Source: Gemmatimonadota bacterium
Lineage (GTDB): Bacteria > Gemmatimonadota > Gemmatimonadetes > Gemmatimonadales > GWC2-71-9
Length of the DNA stretch: 64,000 nucleotides
Direction of reading: 5' to 3'
Assembly: GCA_003222115.1 (NCBI GenBank)
Contig: QHUL01000059.1
Span: 1-64,000 of the forward strand
Positions 1 to 7,040 of this stretch are shown piece by piece. The first letter of the stretch is position 1, and the number at the start of each line of letters is the position of its first letter. Made by a program: the position numbers and the translations under genes. Below the pieces are notes generated by a model. That model was given only the letters and a program-made list of their open reading frames with translations, was not told the origin of the DNA and ran no database searches.

Positions 1-2
1 CC

Positions 3-1130
3 CACAACATGAACTGTAACGAGGTGCTCGCCAACCGTGCGAACGAGATCCTCGGCGGCAAGCGCGGCGAGTACCGACCCGTGGATCCCAACGACCACGT
101 CAACATGGCGCAGTCGACGAACGACGTGATCCCGACGGCGATCCGGCTGGCGGCCCTGGCCCAGCTGCCGGCCCTCCTCGACGCGCTGGGTCGGCTGGCG
201 CGAGCCTTCCTGGCCAAGGGTCAGGCGTTCGACGGCATCCTCAAGTCCGGTCGCACTCATCTCCAGGACGCGACGCCGATCCGCCTGGGCCAGGAGTTCG
301 CGGCCTACGGGGGGACCGTCGAGCGCAACCGCGATCGGATCGCCGCGGCCGCCGCCGCGCTGCGCGACCTCGGGATCGGCGGCAGCGCCGTGGGCACCGG
401 GCTGAACGTGGAGCCCGAATATCCCCGGCTGATGGTGAAGCATCTGAAGGAGCTGACGGGCCTCGAGCTGCGAGAGGGGCAGGACCGGGTTCAACTGATG
501 CAGTCGCTGGGCGATGCGACGGCCTTCAGCGGAGCGCTCCGGACCCACGCCGTGGACCTGGGGAAGATCGCGAGCGACCTCCGGCTGCTCGCCTCCGGCC
601 CGCGCACCGGTCTCGCGGAGATCGTGCTTCCGGCCGTCCAGCCCGGCTCGAGCATCATGCCCGGGAAGGTGAACCCGTCGATCGCCGAGATGGTGAACAT
701 GGTCTGCTACCAGGCGATCGGGAACGACGTCACGATCGCGACGGCGGCGGAGGCGGGCCAGCTCGAGCTGAACGTGATGATGCCCGTGATCGCCCACAAC
801 CTGCTCTTCACGATGCTGATCCTCACGAACGCGAGCCGGATCTTCGCGGAGCGCTGCGTGGAAGGGATCGAGGCGGATCGCGCGATGTGCGAGCACTGGC
901 TGGAGCGGAGCCCGGCCATCGTCACCGCGCTGGCGCCGCGGATCGGCTACGCCGCCGCGGCGCAGCTCGCCAAGGAAGCGGTGGCGCGAAACGTCACGGT
1001 GCGGCAGCTGGTGCGCGACAAGGGCTTGCTCACCGACGCGGAGCTCGACCGGGTGCTCGACCTGCGGGCCATGACCGAGCCGGGCGTGCCGGGAGAGCCG
1101 AAGCGGGACAGGAAGGGGAAGAAGCAGTAG
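3..1130 (+). CDS. aspA: Aspartate ammonia-lyase / class II fumarase family enzyme (N-terminus cut by window edge)
   Basis: Member of the fumarase/aspartase superfamily, truncated by the window edge: the frame is already open at base 3 and roughly 95 N-terminal residues are missing. The superfamily signature GSSIMPGKVNP lies at visible residues about 215-225. Two regions fit aspartase better than fumarase C: VNMAQSTNDVIPTAIR near the start (fumarases typically read QSSNDTFPTAM) and AAEAGQLELNVMMPVI after the signature loop. I read it as aspartase (L-aspartate to fumarate plus ammonium, cytoplasmic); fumarate hydratase is the alternative. It has a charged C-terminal tail (DRKGKKQ) and sits 47 bases ahead of an unrelated small membrane protein. 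Confidence 0.75.
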   Translation, partial: HNMNCNEVLANRANEILGGKRGEYRPVDPNDHVNMAQSTNDVIPTAIRLAALAQLPALLDALGRLARAFLAKGQAFDGILKSGRTHLQDATPIRLGQEFAAYGGTVERNRDRIAAAAAALRDLGIGGSAVGTGLNVEPEYPRLMVKHLKELTGLELREGQDRVQLMQSLGDATAFSGALRTHAVDLGKIASDLRLLASGPRTGLAEIVLPAVQPGSSIMPGKVNPSIAEMVNMVCYQAIGNDVTIATAAEAGQLELNVMMPVIAHNLLFTMLILTNASRIFAERCVEGIEADRAMCEHWLERSPAIVTALAPRIGYAAAAQLAKEAVARNVTVRQLVRDKGLLTDAELDRVLDLRAMTEPGVPGEPKRDRKGKKQ

Positions 1131-1177
1131 TCGAGAGACGGGCGGTCGGCGGTGCACACTCTCAGGAGGGGGCACGT

Positions 1178-1600
1178 ATGAGCTGGATCGTCGCGGGGCT
1201 GGTCGCAGGCGTCGGCGCATTCTTCGCCGACTACGTCATGTGGGGGAAGGTCTTCACTGGTCCGGAAATGCGCGCGTTCGGCACGATGCCCCCCACGCCC
1301 GAGGAAGGAAAAAAAATGATGGCGGCGAACATGCCCAAGGCGGCGGCTTTGGCGCTGGTCTTCGGCTTGTTGCTCGCGTGCTCCTACCAACAGCTCAAGG
1401 GCGGACTCTGGGTGAAGGGTGGTGGGCCGCTGGCGGGGATGGAGTTCGCGACGCTCCTCTGGTTGTGCACCATCGCGTTGTCCACCATCGGCAGCGGCGT
1501 GTGGTATGACAAAGTTCGACCGTTGCTCAAGGCGACGTTCTGGTCGTGGCTCGTCCGGATGAACGTCGCCGGGCTGCTAGTAGGGTTCTTCGTGAAGTGA
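1178..1600 (+). CDS. Small four-helix inner-membrane protein, function unknown
   Basis: 140 residues. I chose the ATG at 1178 because AGGAGGG stands 9-15 bases ahead; longer open frame upstream overlaps the aspartase gene and has no such site. Four hydrophobic segments are visible: about residues 1-20, 47-66, 79-101 and 119-138, with a polar loop (TPEEGKKMMAANMPK) after the first. This leaves almost no soluble domain. I do not recognise the family; the general shape resembles small DUF-type membrane proteins, and no catalytic motif is visible. It is followed by a strong hairpin, so it is probably transcribed on its own or at the end of the aspartase transcript. Confidence 0.7.
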   Translation: MSWIVAGLVAGVGAFFADYVMWGKVFTGPEMRAFGTMPPTPEEGKKMMAANMPKAAALALVFGLLLACSYQQLKGGLWVKGGGPLAGMEFATLLWLCTIALSTIGSGVWYDKVRPLLKATFWSWLVRMNVAGLLVGFFVK

Positions 1601-1614
1601 CGTTCCCCGGGTGG

Positions 1615-1640
1615 GAGGCCGTGACCGACGTCACGGCCTC
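1615..1640 (+). terminator. Perfect 11-bp hairpin after the small membrane gene, no U tract
   Basis: GAGGCCGTGAC (1615-1625) pairs perfectly with GTCACGGCCTC (1630-1640) around the 4-base loop CGAC, 14 bases after the stop codon of the upstream gene and 29 bases before the next start. No T run follows, so this is a terminator of the U-less kind seen in very GC-rich genomes, or a 3' stabilising stem. Confidence 0.5.
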
Positions 1641-1669
1641 GCGCCCCTCGTCGGGTGTACCAATCGTCC

Positions 1670-2710
1670 ATGCCCAGGACGGTCTTGCTCGTCGCCGCGC
1701 TCACACTCGCGAGCGCTGTGCCCCTGCACGCGCAGCGCCGCTTCCGACTCGGACCGGCGGTCTCGTCGATGTCGCTCCAGGACCTGTCGGGGGCGAGCCA
1801 CAGCTTCACGGGATACGGTGGCGCCGTCGCCTTGATCACCGGTGATGACGGCGAGAGCGGGCTCTCGGTCATTCGCTACGGCGACCTGGGTACCGACAGC
1901 CGCGTGCGCCGGCTCACCCTGTACGCGCTCGACTCGTACTACTACCCCGTCGGCACGCGCGGCATCGCCCCCTTCGCCGCCACGGAGCTCGGGCTGGCGC
2001 GCGTCACCGAGTCGACGTCGTTGTGTCTGCTCCTTTCCTGCACGGACACCGTCTCGACGTCGAGCCAGGTCGCGCTCGCCTTCGGGCTGGGCGTCCGTAT
2101 CAACGCGGGCAAGGACGCGGCGGCGGTCATCGAGGGCCGGTTCCTGCAGGTGCCGCAGAGCGAGATCCAGGCGCTCGAGGCGCGCGCCAACGTCTCGATC
2201 GCGCTCGGCAGTCCACGTACGGGTCAGTTCACGGCCGGCACGCTCGGCCCGGCGGCGAGCTATCTCGTCCCCCTGTCCGGGCCGCTCCGGGCCCGCAGTC
2301 CCTTCGTGGGCGTCCGCTTCCGGCGCGACACCAAGAAGCCAGCGAGCAGCGTCGGGCTCGAGATCGATTTCGCCCCCATGAAGGTCGTCGGCAGTTGCAC
2401 CGACCCGGGCTGCCGGCCCGCCGCCATCCTCTTCGCGCCGGGTTACGAGGCCGGCGTCTGGCCGCGCTGGGGACGGGTGTACGGCGAGGTCGGCTTCCTG
2501 CTCGCCGGCTTCTACACCGAGGGCCCGGACCGCGGTATCGCTCAGGGGCTGCACGGCGGGCTGGGGTGCGATCTCACGAGTGGCCCCATGACCTGGAACT
2601 TCAACGCCCGCCTGCTGTGGCTCCAGCGCAAGTCGGGGGAGAACGTGTTCGGCGTGCAGGTGGGTCTTAGTCTCTCGCCGGGATTGAGGGGGAAGACGGC
2701 TAGACCCTAG
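1670..2710 (+). CDS. Secreted, probably beta-rich envelope protein of unknown function
   Basis: 346 residues from the ATG at 1670; a GTG five codons earlier is possible but the ATG gives a clean signal peptide (MPRTVLLVAALTLASAVPLHAQ, cleavage expected near the AQ). The mature part is rich in Gly, aromatic and alternating polar/hydrophobic residues, with stretches such as GVRFRRDT and GVQVGLSLSPG near the C-terminus that look like beta-strands. This suggests an outer-membrane beta-barrel or a periplasmic beta-protein. Five cysteines include CLLLSC and CTDPGC, which could form disulfides. No family recognised; no functional partner nearby. Confidence 0.65.
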   Translation: MPRTVLLVAALTLASAVPLHAQRRFRLGPAVSSMSLQDLSGASHSFTGYGGAVALITGDDGESGLSVIRYGDLGTDSRVRRLTLYALDSYYYPVGTRGIAPFAATELGLARVTESTSLCLLLSCTDTVSTSSQVALAFGLGVRINAGKDAAAVIEGRFLQVPQSEIQALEARANVSIALGSPRTGQFTAGTLGPAASYLVPLSGPLRARSPFVGVRFRRDTKKPASSVGLEIDFAPMKVVGSCTDPGCRPAAILFAPGYEAGVWPRWGRVYGEVGFLLAGFYTEGPDRGIAQGLHGGLGCDLTSGPMTWNFNARLLWLQRKSGENVFGVQVGLSLSPGLRGKTARP

Positions 2711-2726
2711 GTAGGTGGACTCGCTC

Positions 2727-2750
2727 GGCGTCTTGGCATCTTGGCGTCTC
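2727..2750. repeat. Three tandem copies of an 8-base unit GGCGTCTT
   Basis: Units GGCGTCTT (2727-2734), GGCATCTT (2735-2742) and GGCGTCTC (2743-2750) are directly repeated in the gap between the secreted-protein gene and the Rrf2 gene. The same octamer family recurs about 54 kb away at 57034-57069, where it forms one arm of a long inverted repeat. I found no matching opposite arm here. Confidence 0.6.
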
Positions 2751-2782
2751 CCTATTCGCTTGTCTCTCCTCACCTTTGGCCA

Positions 2783-2811
2783 TTGAATCCCGTAAGCCAG
2801 CTTGGCATATT
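2783..2811 (+). promoter_or_regulatory. Possible promoter of the Rrf2 gene (leaderless arrangement)
   Basis: TTGAAT (2783-2788), a 17-base spacer, and CATATT (2806-2811) match the sigma-70 consensus at 4 of 6 positions each. Transcription would begin about at 2818, essentially at the ATG at 2821. No ribosome binding site is visible ahead of that ATG, which fits a leaderless mRNA. Confidence 0.35.
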
Positions 2812-2820
2812 GATGTGCGT

Positions 2821-3276
2821 ATGCGCGTTACCACTTGGGCCGAATATGGTCTGATTGTTTCCCTGAACCTGGCCAAGCGCGCGGGGCAGGGGCCGGTGGC
2901 GGCGCGCGAGCTCGCCGAGCAGGAACGTCTCCCTCACGACTACGTCGAGCAGATCCTCCTCCGCTTGCGGCGCGCCGGCCTGGTGGACTCGGTACGCGGC
3001 GCCAAGGGCGGCTATCACCTCGCGCGTGAGCCGCAGGCCATCACCGTCAAGGATGTGATGGAGGCCTCCGAGCACGTCACGTTTGAGGTCAACTGCGATC
3101 TGCACCCGGTCGACCCGCATCGATGTAGCCCGGAGGCGTCGTGTAGCATCAGGCCGGTGTGGCGAATGTTGGAGCGACGCATCAACGACTTGCTGGCCAG
3201 TATCTCGCTCGCCGACCTGCAGCGCGACGAATCCGACGTCCTCTATCAGATCGCCGGGGCTCTGGCCGGGAACTAA
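2821..3276 (+). CDS. Rrf2/IscR-family transcriptional regulator, probably Fe-S
   Basis: 151 residues from the ATG at 2821, the start that gives the usual Rrf2 N-terminus (MRVTTWAEYGL). A winged helix occupies the first ~65 residues, with the conserved YVEQILLRLRRAGLV helix and the wing SVRGAKGGY. Three cysteines follow in a CX9CX5C arrangement (NCDLHPVDPHRC then SPEASC), the place where IscR, RirA and NsrR bind an Fe-S cluster. The glutamate that in IscR discriminates site types is retained (YVEQ). Directly downstream lies a site resembling the IscR type-1 operator, ahead of a sulfurtransferase/cysteine operon, so it probably links Fe-S or cysteine status to that operon. Confidence 0.85.
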   Translation: MRVTTWAEYGLIVSLNLAKRAGQGPVAARELAEQERLPHDYVEQILLRLRRAGLVDSVRGAKGGYHLAREPQAITVKDVMEASEHVTFEVNCDLHPVDPHRCSPEASCSIRPVWRMLERRINDLLASISLADLQRDESDVLYQIAGALAGN

Positions 3277-3307
3277 GTCCGGCTCCCCAACTGTTTTTTT
3301 TGGACCC

Positions 3308-3332
3308 ATACCCGACACGGGTTGTCGGGTAT
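3308..3332. promoter_or_regulatory. IscR type-1-like operator ahead of the cysteine operon
   Basis: A 25-base palindrome: ATACCCGAC (3308-3316), 7 bases, GTCGGGTAT (3324-3332). Including one more pair, the arms match over 10 bp around a 5-base loop. The E. coli IscR type-1 consensus as I know it has half-sites ATASYYGAC and GTCRRSTAT with the same 7-base spacing; all 18 half-site positions agree, only the centre differs. It lies 20 bases before the GTG of the rhodanese gene and 32 after the regulator stop. Confidence 0.65.
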
Positions 3333-3351
3333 TACTCGCTTGGAGGCTGCC

Positions 3352-4200
3352 GTGGGCTACGCTCATCCGGAAGTGCTCGTCTCCACCGACTGGGTGGCCG
3401 CACACCTCAACGACGCCGGCATCCGCCTCATCGAGGTCGACGTCGACACGACTGCTTACGACTCGGGCCACGTCACGGGCGCAGTCGGTTGGAACTGGCA
3501 GTCGCAGCTCAACGATCCCGTGCGCCGCGACATCCCCGACAAGGGCGCGTTCGCCAGTCTCCTCAGCGACGCCGGGGTGACGCCGAAGACGACCGTGGTG
3601 TTGTACGGCGACAACAACAACTGGTTCGCGGCGTTCGCGTTCTGGCTGCTGCAGCTGTACGGGCACGCGAATGCACGGCTGATGAACGGCGGCCGGGCGA
3701 AATGGGTGGCGGAGGGTCGCCCTCTCGTCACCGAGAAGCCGCGGGTGACGCCGACCAAGTATCCGGTGCCGAAGAAGGTGAACGCGACGCTCCGCGCCAA
3801 GCGGCCCGACGTGGAGCGCGCGCTCAAGAACAAGAAAGTCGCGCTGGTGGACGTGCGCTCGCCGGCCGAGTTCGTGGGTGACATCATCGCGCCGCCCGGC
3901 ATGACCGAGACGGCGCAGCGGGCCGGGCACATTCCGGGCGCGCGCAGCATCCCCTGGGGCCAGGCGGTGTCGGCCGACGGTACGTTCAAGTCCCACGAGG
4001 AGCTGTTGCAGCTCTACAAGGGCAAGGTGATCGACGGCAAGGACGAGATCATCGCCTACTGCCGCATCGGCGAGCGGTCGAGCCACACCTGGTTCGCGCT
4101 CAAGTACCTGCTGGGCCAGAAGAAGGTTCGCAACTACGACGGCTCGTGGACGGAGTGGGGCAACCTCGTCGGTGCGCCGATCGTGAAGGGAGCGGGATGA
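3352..4200 (+). CDS. sseA: Thiosulfate/3-mercaptopyruvate sulfurtransferase, two rhodanese domains
   Basis: 282 residues. The GTG at 3352 is preferred because GGAGG stands five bases ahead and because the operator would otherwise lie inside the gene. The N-terminal rhodanese domain (about residues 5-130) is the inactive copy: its loop position reads YGDNNNWFAAF with no cysteine. The C-terminal domain (about 150-280) carries the active-site loop CRIGERS with the sulfur-accepting cysteine. The enzyme transfers sulfane sulfur from thiosulfate or 3-mercaptopyruvate. It heads an operon whose later products need a persulfide donor to load a thiocarboxylate carrier, so it may supply that sulfur. Its stop overlaps the next start (ATGA). 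Confidence 0.88.
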   Translation: MGYAHPEVLVSTDWVAAHLNDAGIRLIEVDVDTTAYDSGHVTGAVGWNWQSQLNDPVRRDIPDKGAFASLLSDAGVTPKTTVVLYGDNNNWFAAFAFWLLQLYGHANARLMNGGRAKWVAEGRPLVTEKPRVTPTKYPVPKKVNATLRAKRPDVERALKNKKVALVDVRSPAEFVGDIIAPPGMTETAQRAGHIPGARSIPWGQAVSADGTFKSHEELLQLYKGKVIDGKDEIIAYCRIGERSSHTWFALKYLLGQKKVRNYDGSWTEWGNLVGAPIVKGAG

Positions 4201-5177
4201 AGACGGCGGTAGCAGGCGGTAGAGGACGGAAGAGGGCGGTAGAGGCGAGGAGCGCCGAGCCCGCGCTCTGGGGACTGGTCGGCAACACGCCGTTAATCCC
4301 TCTACCGTCCTCGACCGTCCTCGACCGCCCTCGACCGTCCGTCTTTCTCAAGGCCGAGTGGCTCAACCCCGGCGGTTCCGTGAAGGATCGGGCGGCGCTG
4401 TTCATCCTGCGCGACGGGATCGCGCGGGGCGTGTTGCCGGGCAAGCGGCTGCTCGACGCATCGAGCGGTAATACGGCGATCGCCTACGCGATGCTCGGTG
4501 CGGCGCGGGGGATCGGCGTCACGGTATGCGTGCCGGCCAACGCGAGCGCCGAGCGGAAGGCGCTGCTCGAGGCGTTCGGTGCGGAGGTCGTCTTCACCGA
4601 TCCGCTCGAGGGCTCGGACGGCGCCATCCGCGCGGCGCGCGAGCTCGCCGCCCGTCGGCCGGACGACTTCTGGTACGCGGACCAATACAATCATCCGGCC
4701 AATCCGCGGGCGCACTACGTCACGACCGCCGAGGAGCTGTGGCGCCAGACCGAAGGGCGCATCACGCATTTCGTCGCCGGGCTCGGCACCACCGGCACGA
4801 TGGTGGGCACCGGACGGCGCCTCAAGGAGCTGAATGCGGCGATCGAGCTCGTCGCCGTGCAGCCCGACGAGCCGTTCCACGGGCTCGAGGGGCTGAAGCA
4901 CCTGGACACGGCCATCGTGCCGGGGATCTACGACCCGACGATCCCGGACCGGACGGAGTTCGTCGCGACGGAGCAGGCGGACCGCATGGTGCACCGGCTG
5001 GCGCGGGAGACGGGATTGTTCGTCGGCTGGTCCACGGGCGCGGCGCTGGTCGCCGCCGAGCGCGTCGCGGCCGCCTTGGACCGCCGTGGTCCGCCCGCAA
5101 TCATAGTGGTGATCGCTCCCGACTCGGGGCTGCGCTACCTGAGCGAGCGCCGCCGGCTGGCGGGGGAGGCCGCGTGA
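4197..5177 (+). CDS. cysM: Cysteine synthase, CysM/CysK family, probably thiocarboxylate dependent
   Basis: 326 residues, PLP fold-type II beta-substitution enzyme making cysteine from an activated serine. The PLP lysine is K63 in NPGGSVKDR; the substrate loop reads SSGNTA and the phosphate loop GTTGTMVGTG. A JAMM peptidase and a CysO-type carrier follow directly, as in the mycobacterial CysM-CysO-Mec pathway, which suggests that the sulfur donor is a protein thiocarboxylate. The first ~20 residues (Gly/Arg-rich) and the segment PLPSSTVLDRPRPS after LVGNTPL are encoded by the two arms of an inverted low-complexity repeat, so the N-terminus is probably expanded relative to relatives. Stop overlaps the next start (GTGA). 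Confidence 0.88.
   Translation: MKTAVAGGRGRKRAVEARSAEPALWGLVGNTPLIPLPSSTVLDRPRPSVFLKAEWLNPGGSVKDRAALFILRDGIARGVLPGKRLLDASSGNTAIAYAMLGAARGIGVTVCVPANASAERKALLEAFGAEVVFTDPLEGSDGAIRAARELAARRPDDFWYADQYNHPANPRAHYVTTAEELWRQTEGRITHFVAGLGTTGTMVGTGRRLKELNAAIELVAVQPDEPFHGLEGLKHLDTAIVPGIYDPTIPDRTEFVATEQADRMVHRLARETGLFVGWSTGAALVAAERVAAALDRRGPPAIIVVIAPDSGLRYLSERRRLAGEAA
4211..4340. repeat. In-frame inverted array of 10-base units in the 5' end of cysM
   Basis: 4301-4340 holds four tandem copies of a 10-base unit close to TCGACCGTCC. 4211-4250 holds the reverse-complement type (AGAGGACGGA, AGAGGGCGGT). Arm 4215-4245 pairs with 4299-4329 at 27 of 31 positions around a 53-base loop. Both arms and the loop are translated; the loop encodes the conserved LVGNTPL of the enzyme. 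Confidence 0.75.
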
Positions 5178-5626
5178 CCTTGGTGCTCGAGCCCCGCCAC
5201 GTGACGGCCATCCGCCGGCACGGCGAGGCGGACTACCCTTACGAGGCCTGCGGCCTCATCGGCGGGCTGGCGGACGGATCGCGGCTCGTCGCGGTGCAGC
5301 TCGTCCCGCTTCCCAATGCGCGCAGCGACGCGGCCCGGAACCGGTACCTCATCGACCCGGACGCGTTCCGCCGCGCGCAGCAGCGGCTCGACCGGGACGG
5401 GCTGGACATCATCGGGGTGTATCACTCGCACCCGGACCATCCGCCCATCCCCTCGCAGTACGATCGCGACCACGCGTGGCCGCGGCTGGTGTACGTGATC
5501 GCGGCGGTCGCGGGCCGCAAGGCGGGCGACGTGAAGGCGTGGATCCTGGCGGACGACCGGGCGTCGTTCGCCGCCGCCCCCCTGAGCATCGAAGAACGGA
5601 CGGTCGCATGGCAGTCACGGTCCTGA
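5174..5626 (+). CDS. mec: JAMM/MPN+ metallopeptidase of the Mec family
   Basis: 150 residues, GTG start overlapping the cysM stop. The complete JAMM zinc site is present: E24 (YEACGL), H84 and H86 (HSHPD), S94 and D97 (PPIPSQYD), matching HxH-x7-S-x2-D. In Mycobacterium, Mec releases cysteine from the C-terminus of the carrier CysO after CysM has attached it. Here the carrier is fused to an E1 enzyme in the next gene, whose diglycine is internal, so this peptidase is also the obvious candidate to cut after that diglycine; that second role is my inference. Overlaps the next gene by 19 bases. Confidence 0.85.
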   Translation: MTLVLEPRHVTAIRRHGEADYPYEACGLIGGLADGSRLVAVQLVPLPNARSDAARNRYLIDPDAFRRAQQRLDRDGLDIIGVYHSHPDHPPIPSQYDRDHAWPRLVYVIAAVAGRKAGDVKAWILADDRASFAAAPLSIEERTVAWQSRS

Positions 5627-7035
5627 TCCCCATGCCGCTCCGCCCCTTCGCGGGGGGGCGGGACACGATCGAGCTCGATGCCGCCAGCGTGGGCGAATTG
5701 CTGGAGCGGCTGACCAGCGAGTACGCCGCCTTGCGGAGGCACCTCTTTGCAGACGACGGACGATTGCGCAGTTTCGTCAACGTGTACGTGAACGACCGGG
5801 ACATCCGGCAGCTGCGGCAGCATGACACGCCGGTCGGGCCGGGTGACACCGTGTCGATCATCCCGAGCATCGCCGGAGGCACCGCCGTGGCGGAACAGCT
5901 GCCGAAGCTCTCGCACGAAGAGATCCTACGCTACTCGCGTCACCTCATCCTCCCCGATGTCGGCGTCGCGGGACAGCGCAAGCTGAAGAGCGCCCGGGTG
6001 CTGCTGGTGGGTGCGGGCGGCCTCGGCTCCCCGGCCGCGCTCTACCTCGCCGCCGCGGGCGTGGGCACGATCGGCATCGTCGACTTCGACGTGGTTGACC
6101 AGACGAACCTGCAGCGCCAGATCCTGCACGGCACGTCGCGCGTGGGCGTCTCCAAGCTCCAGTCGGCCGAGGAGCGGCTGCGCGACCTCAACCCCAACGT
6201 GCGGGTGGAGACGTTCGAGGCGCGCCTCACCTCGGAGAACGCGCTCGAGATCCTCCGCGATTTCGACGTCGTGGCCGACGGCACCGACAACTTTCCCACG
6301 CGCTACCTCGTCAACGACGCGTGCGTCCTGCTCGGCAAGCCGAACGTGTACGGGTCGATCTTCCGCTTCGAAGGCCAGGCGTCGGTGTTCTACGCCAAGG
6401 AGGGGCCGTGCTACCGCTGCCTCTACGCCGAGCCGCCTCCCCCGGGCCTGGTGCCGTCGTGCGCGGAAGGCGGCGTGCTCGGCGTCCTCCCCGGGATCAT
6501 TGGGTCGATCCAGGCGCTCGAGACGATCAAGCTGATCCTCGGCGCGGGCGACTCCTTGATCGGCCGTCTGCTGCTGTTCGACGCGCTCAAGCTCCGTTTC
6601 CGCGAGCTGAAGCTCGAGAAGGACCCCGACTGCCCGGTGTGCGGGCCGCGACCGACCGTCACCGCGCTGATCGACTACGAGGCATTCTGCGGCGTGGGCG
6701 CGGAGCCGAGCTACGACGGCCTCGAGGTCACCGCAGCCGAGCTCGCCGCCGAGTGGAAGCAGAACCCCGACCTGCTCGTGCTCGACGTGCGCGAGCCGCA
6801 CGAGCACGAGATCGCGCGCATCGAGGGCGCGAAGCTCATCCCGCTCTCCCAGCTGCCCGACCGCCTGGGCGATTTGGACGGCCACCAGGAGATCGTCACC
6901 CACTGCCACCACGGTGCGCGCTCGCTGAAAGCGCTCGAGATCCTCAAGGCCGCGGGCTTCTCGAAGGTGCGGAGCCTGCGGGGCGGGATCGATGCGTGGA
7001 GCGTGAACGTGGATTCGAGCGTACCGAGATACTGA
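5608..7035 (+). CDS. moeB: Fusion: MoaD/CysO-like carrier + MoeB/ThiF E1 adenylyltransferase + rhodanese
   Basis: 475 residues with three domains in one frame. Residues 1-91 are a beta-grasp sulfur carrier ending in SIAGG. Residues about 94-345 are a MoeB/ThiF E1: GAGGLGS nucleotide motif at 135-141 and zinc cysteines C268/C271 and C342/C345. Residues about 370-475 are a rhodanese with active cysteine C433 (CHHGARS). E1 plus rhodanese equals MoeZ, which adenylates the carrier C-terminus and turns it into a thiocarboxylate. The carrier normally must end in free Gly-Gly; here GG90-91 runs on through TAV into the E1. A GTG at codon 94 could start a separate E1 but cannot free the carrier. Last gene of the operon. 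Confidence 0.88.
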   Translation: MAVTVLIPMPLRPFAGGRDTIELDAASVGELLERLTSEYAALRRHLFADDGRLRSFVNVYVNDRDIRQLRQHDTPVGPGDTVSIIPSIAGGTAVAEQLPKLSHEEILRYSRHLILPDVGVAGQRKLKSARVLLVGAGGLGSPAALYLAAAGVGTIGIVDFDVVDQTNLQRQILHGTSRVGVSKLQSAEERLRDLNPNVRVETFEARLTSENALEILRDFDVVADGTDNFPTRYLVNDACVLLGKPNVYGSIFRFEGQASVFYAKEGPCYRCLYAEPPPPGLVPSCAEGGVLGVLPGIIGSIQALETIKLILGAGDSLIGRLLLFDALKLRFRELKLEKDPDCPVCGPRPTVTALIDYEAFCGVGAEPSYDGLEVTAAELAAEWKQNPDLLVLDVREPHEHEIARIEGAKLIPLSQLPDRLGDLDGHQEIVTHCHHGARSLKALEILKAAGFSKVRSLRGGIDAWSVNVDSSVPRY

Positions 7036-7040
7036 GAGCG

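Noticed and set aside
887-1177. Upstream extension of the small membrane protein into the aspartase gene
   Set aside because: It would be Arg/Gly/Ala-rich nonsense overlapping a conserved gene; the ATG at 1178 has an AGGAGGG site.
3294-3301. Run of eight T after the Rrf2 gene as an intrinsic terminator
   Set aside because: The stem-forming palindrome lies after the T run, not before it, on the + strand; only a very weak GTCC/GGAC pairing precedes the run.
4301-4340. Tandem repeats as a CRISPR-like array
   Set aside because: Units are 8-10 bases with no spacers and there are no cas genes; the same applies to 49251-49282.
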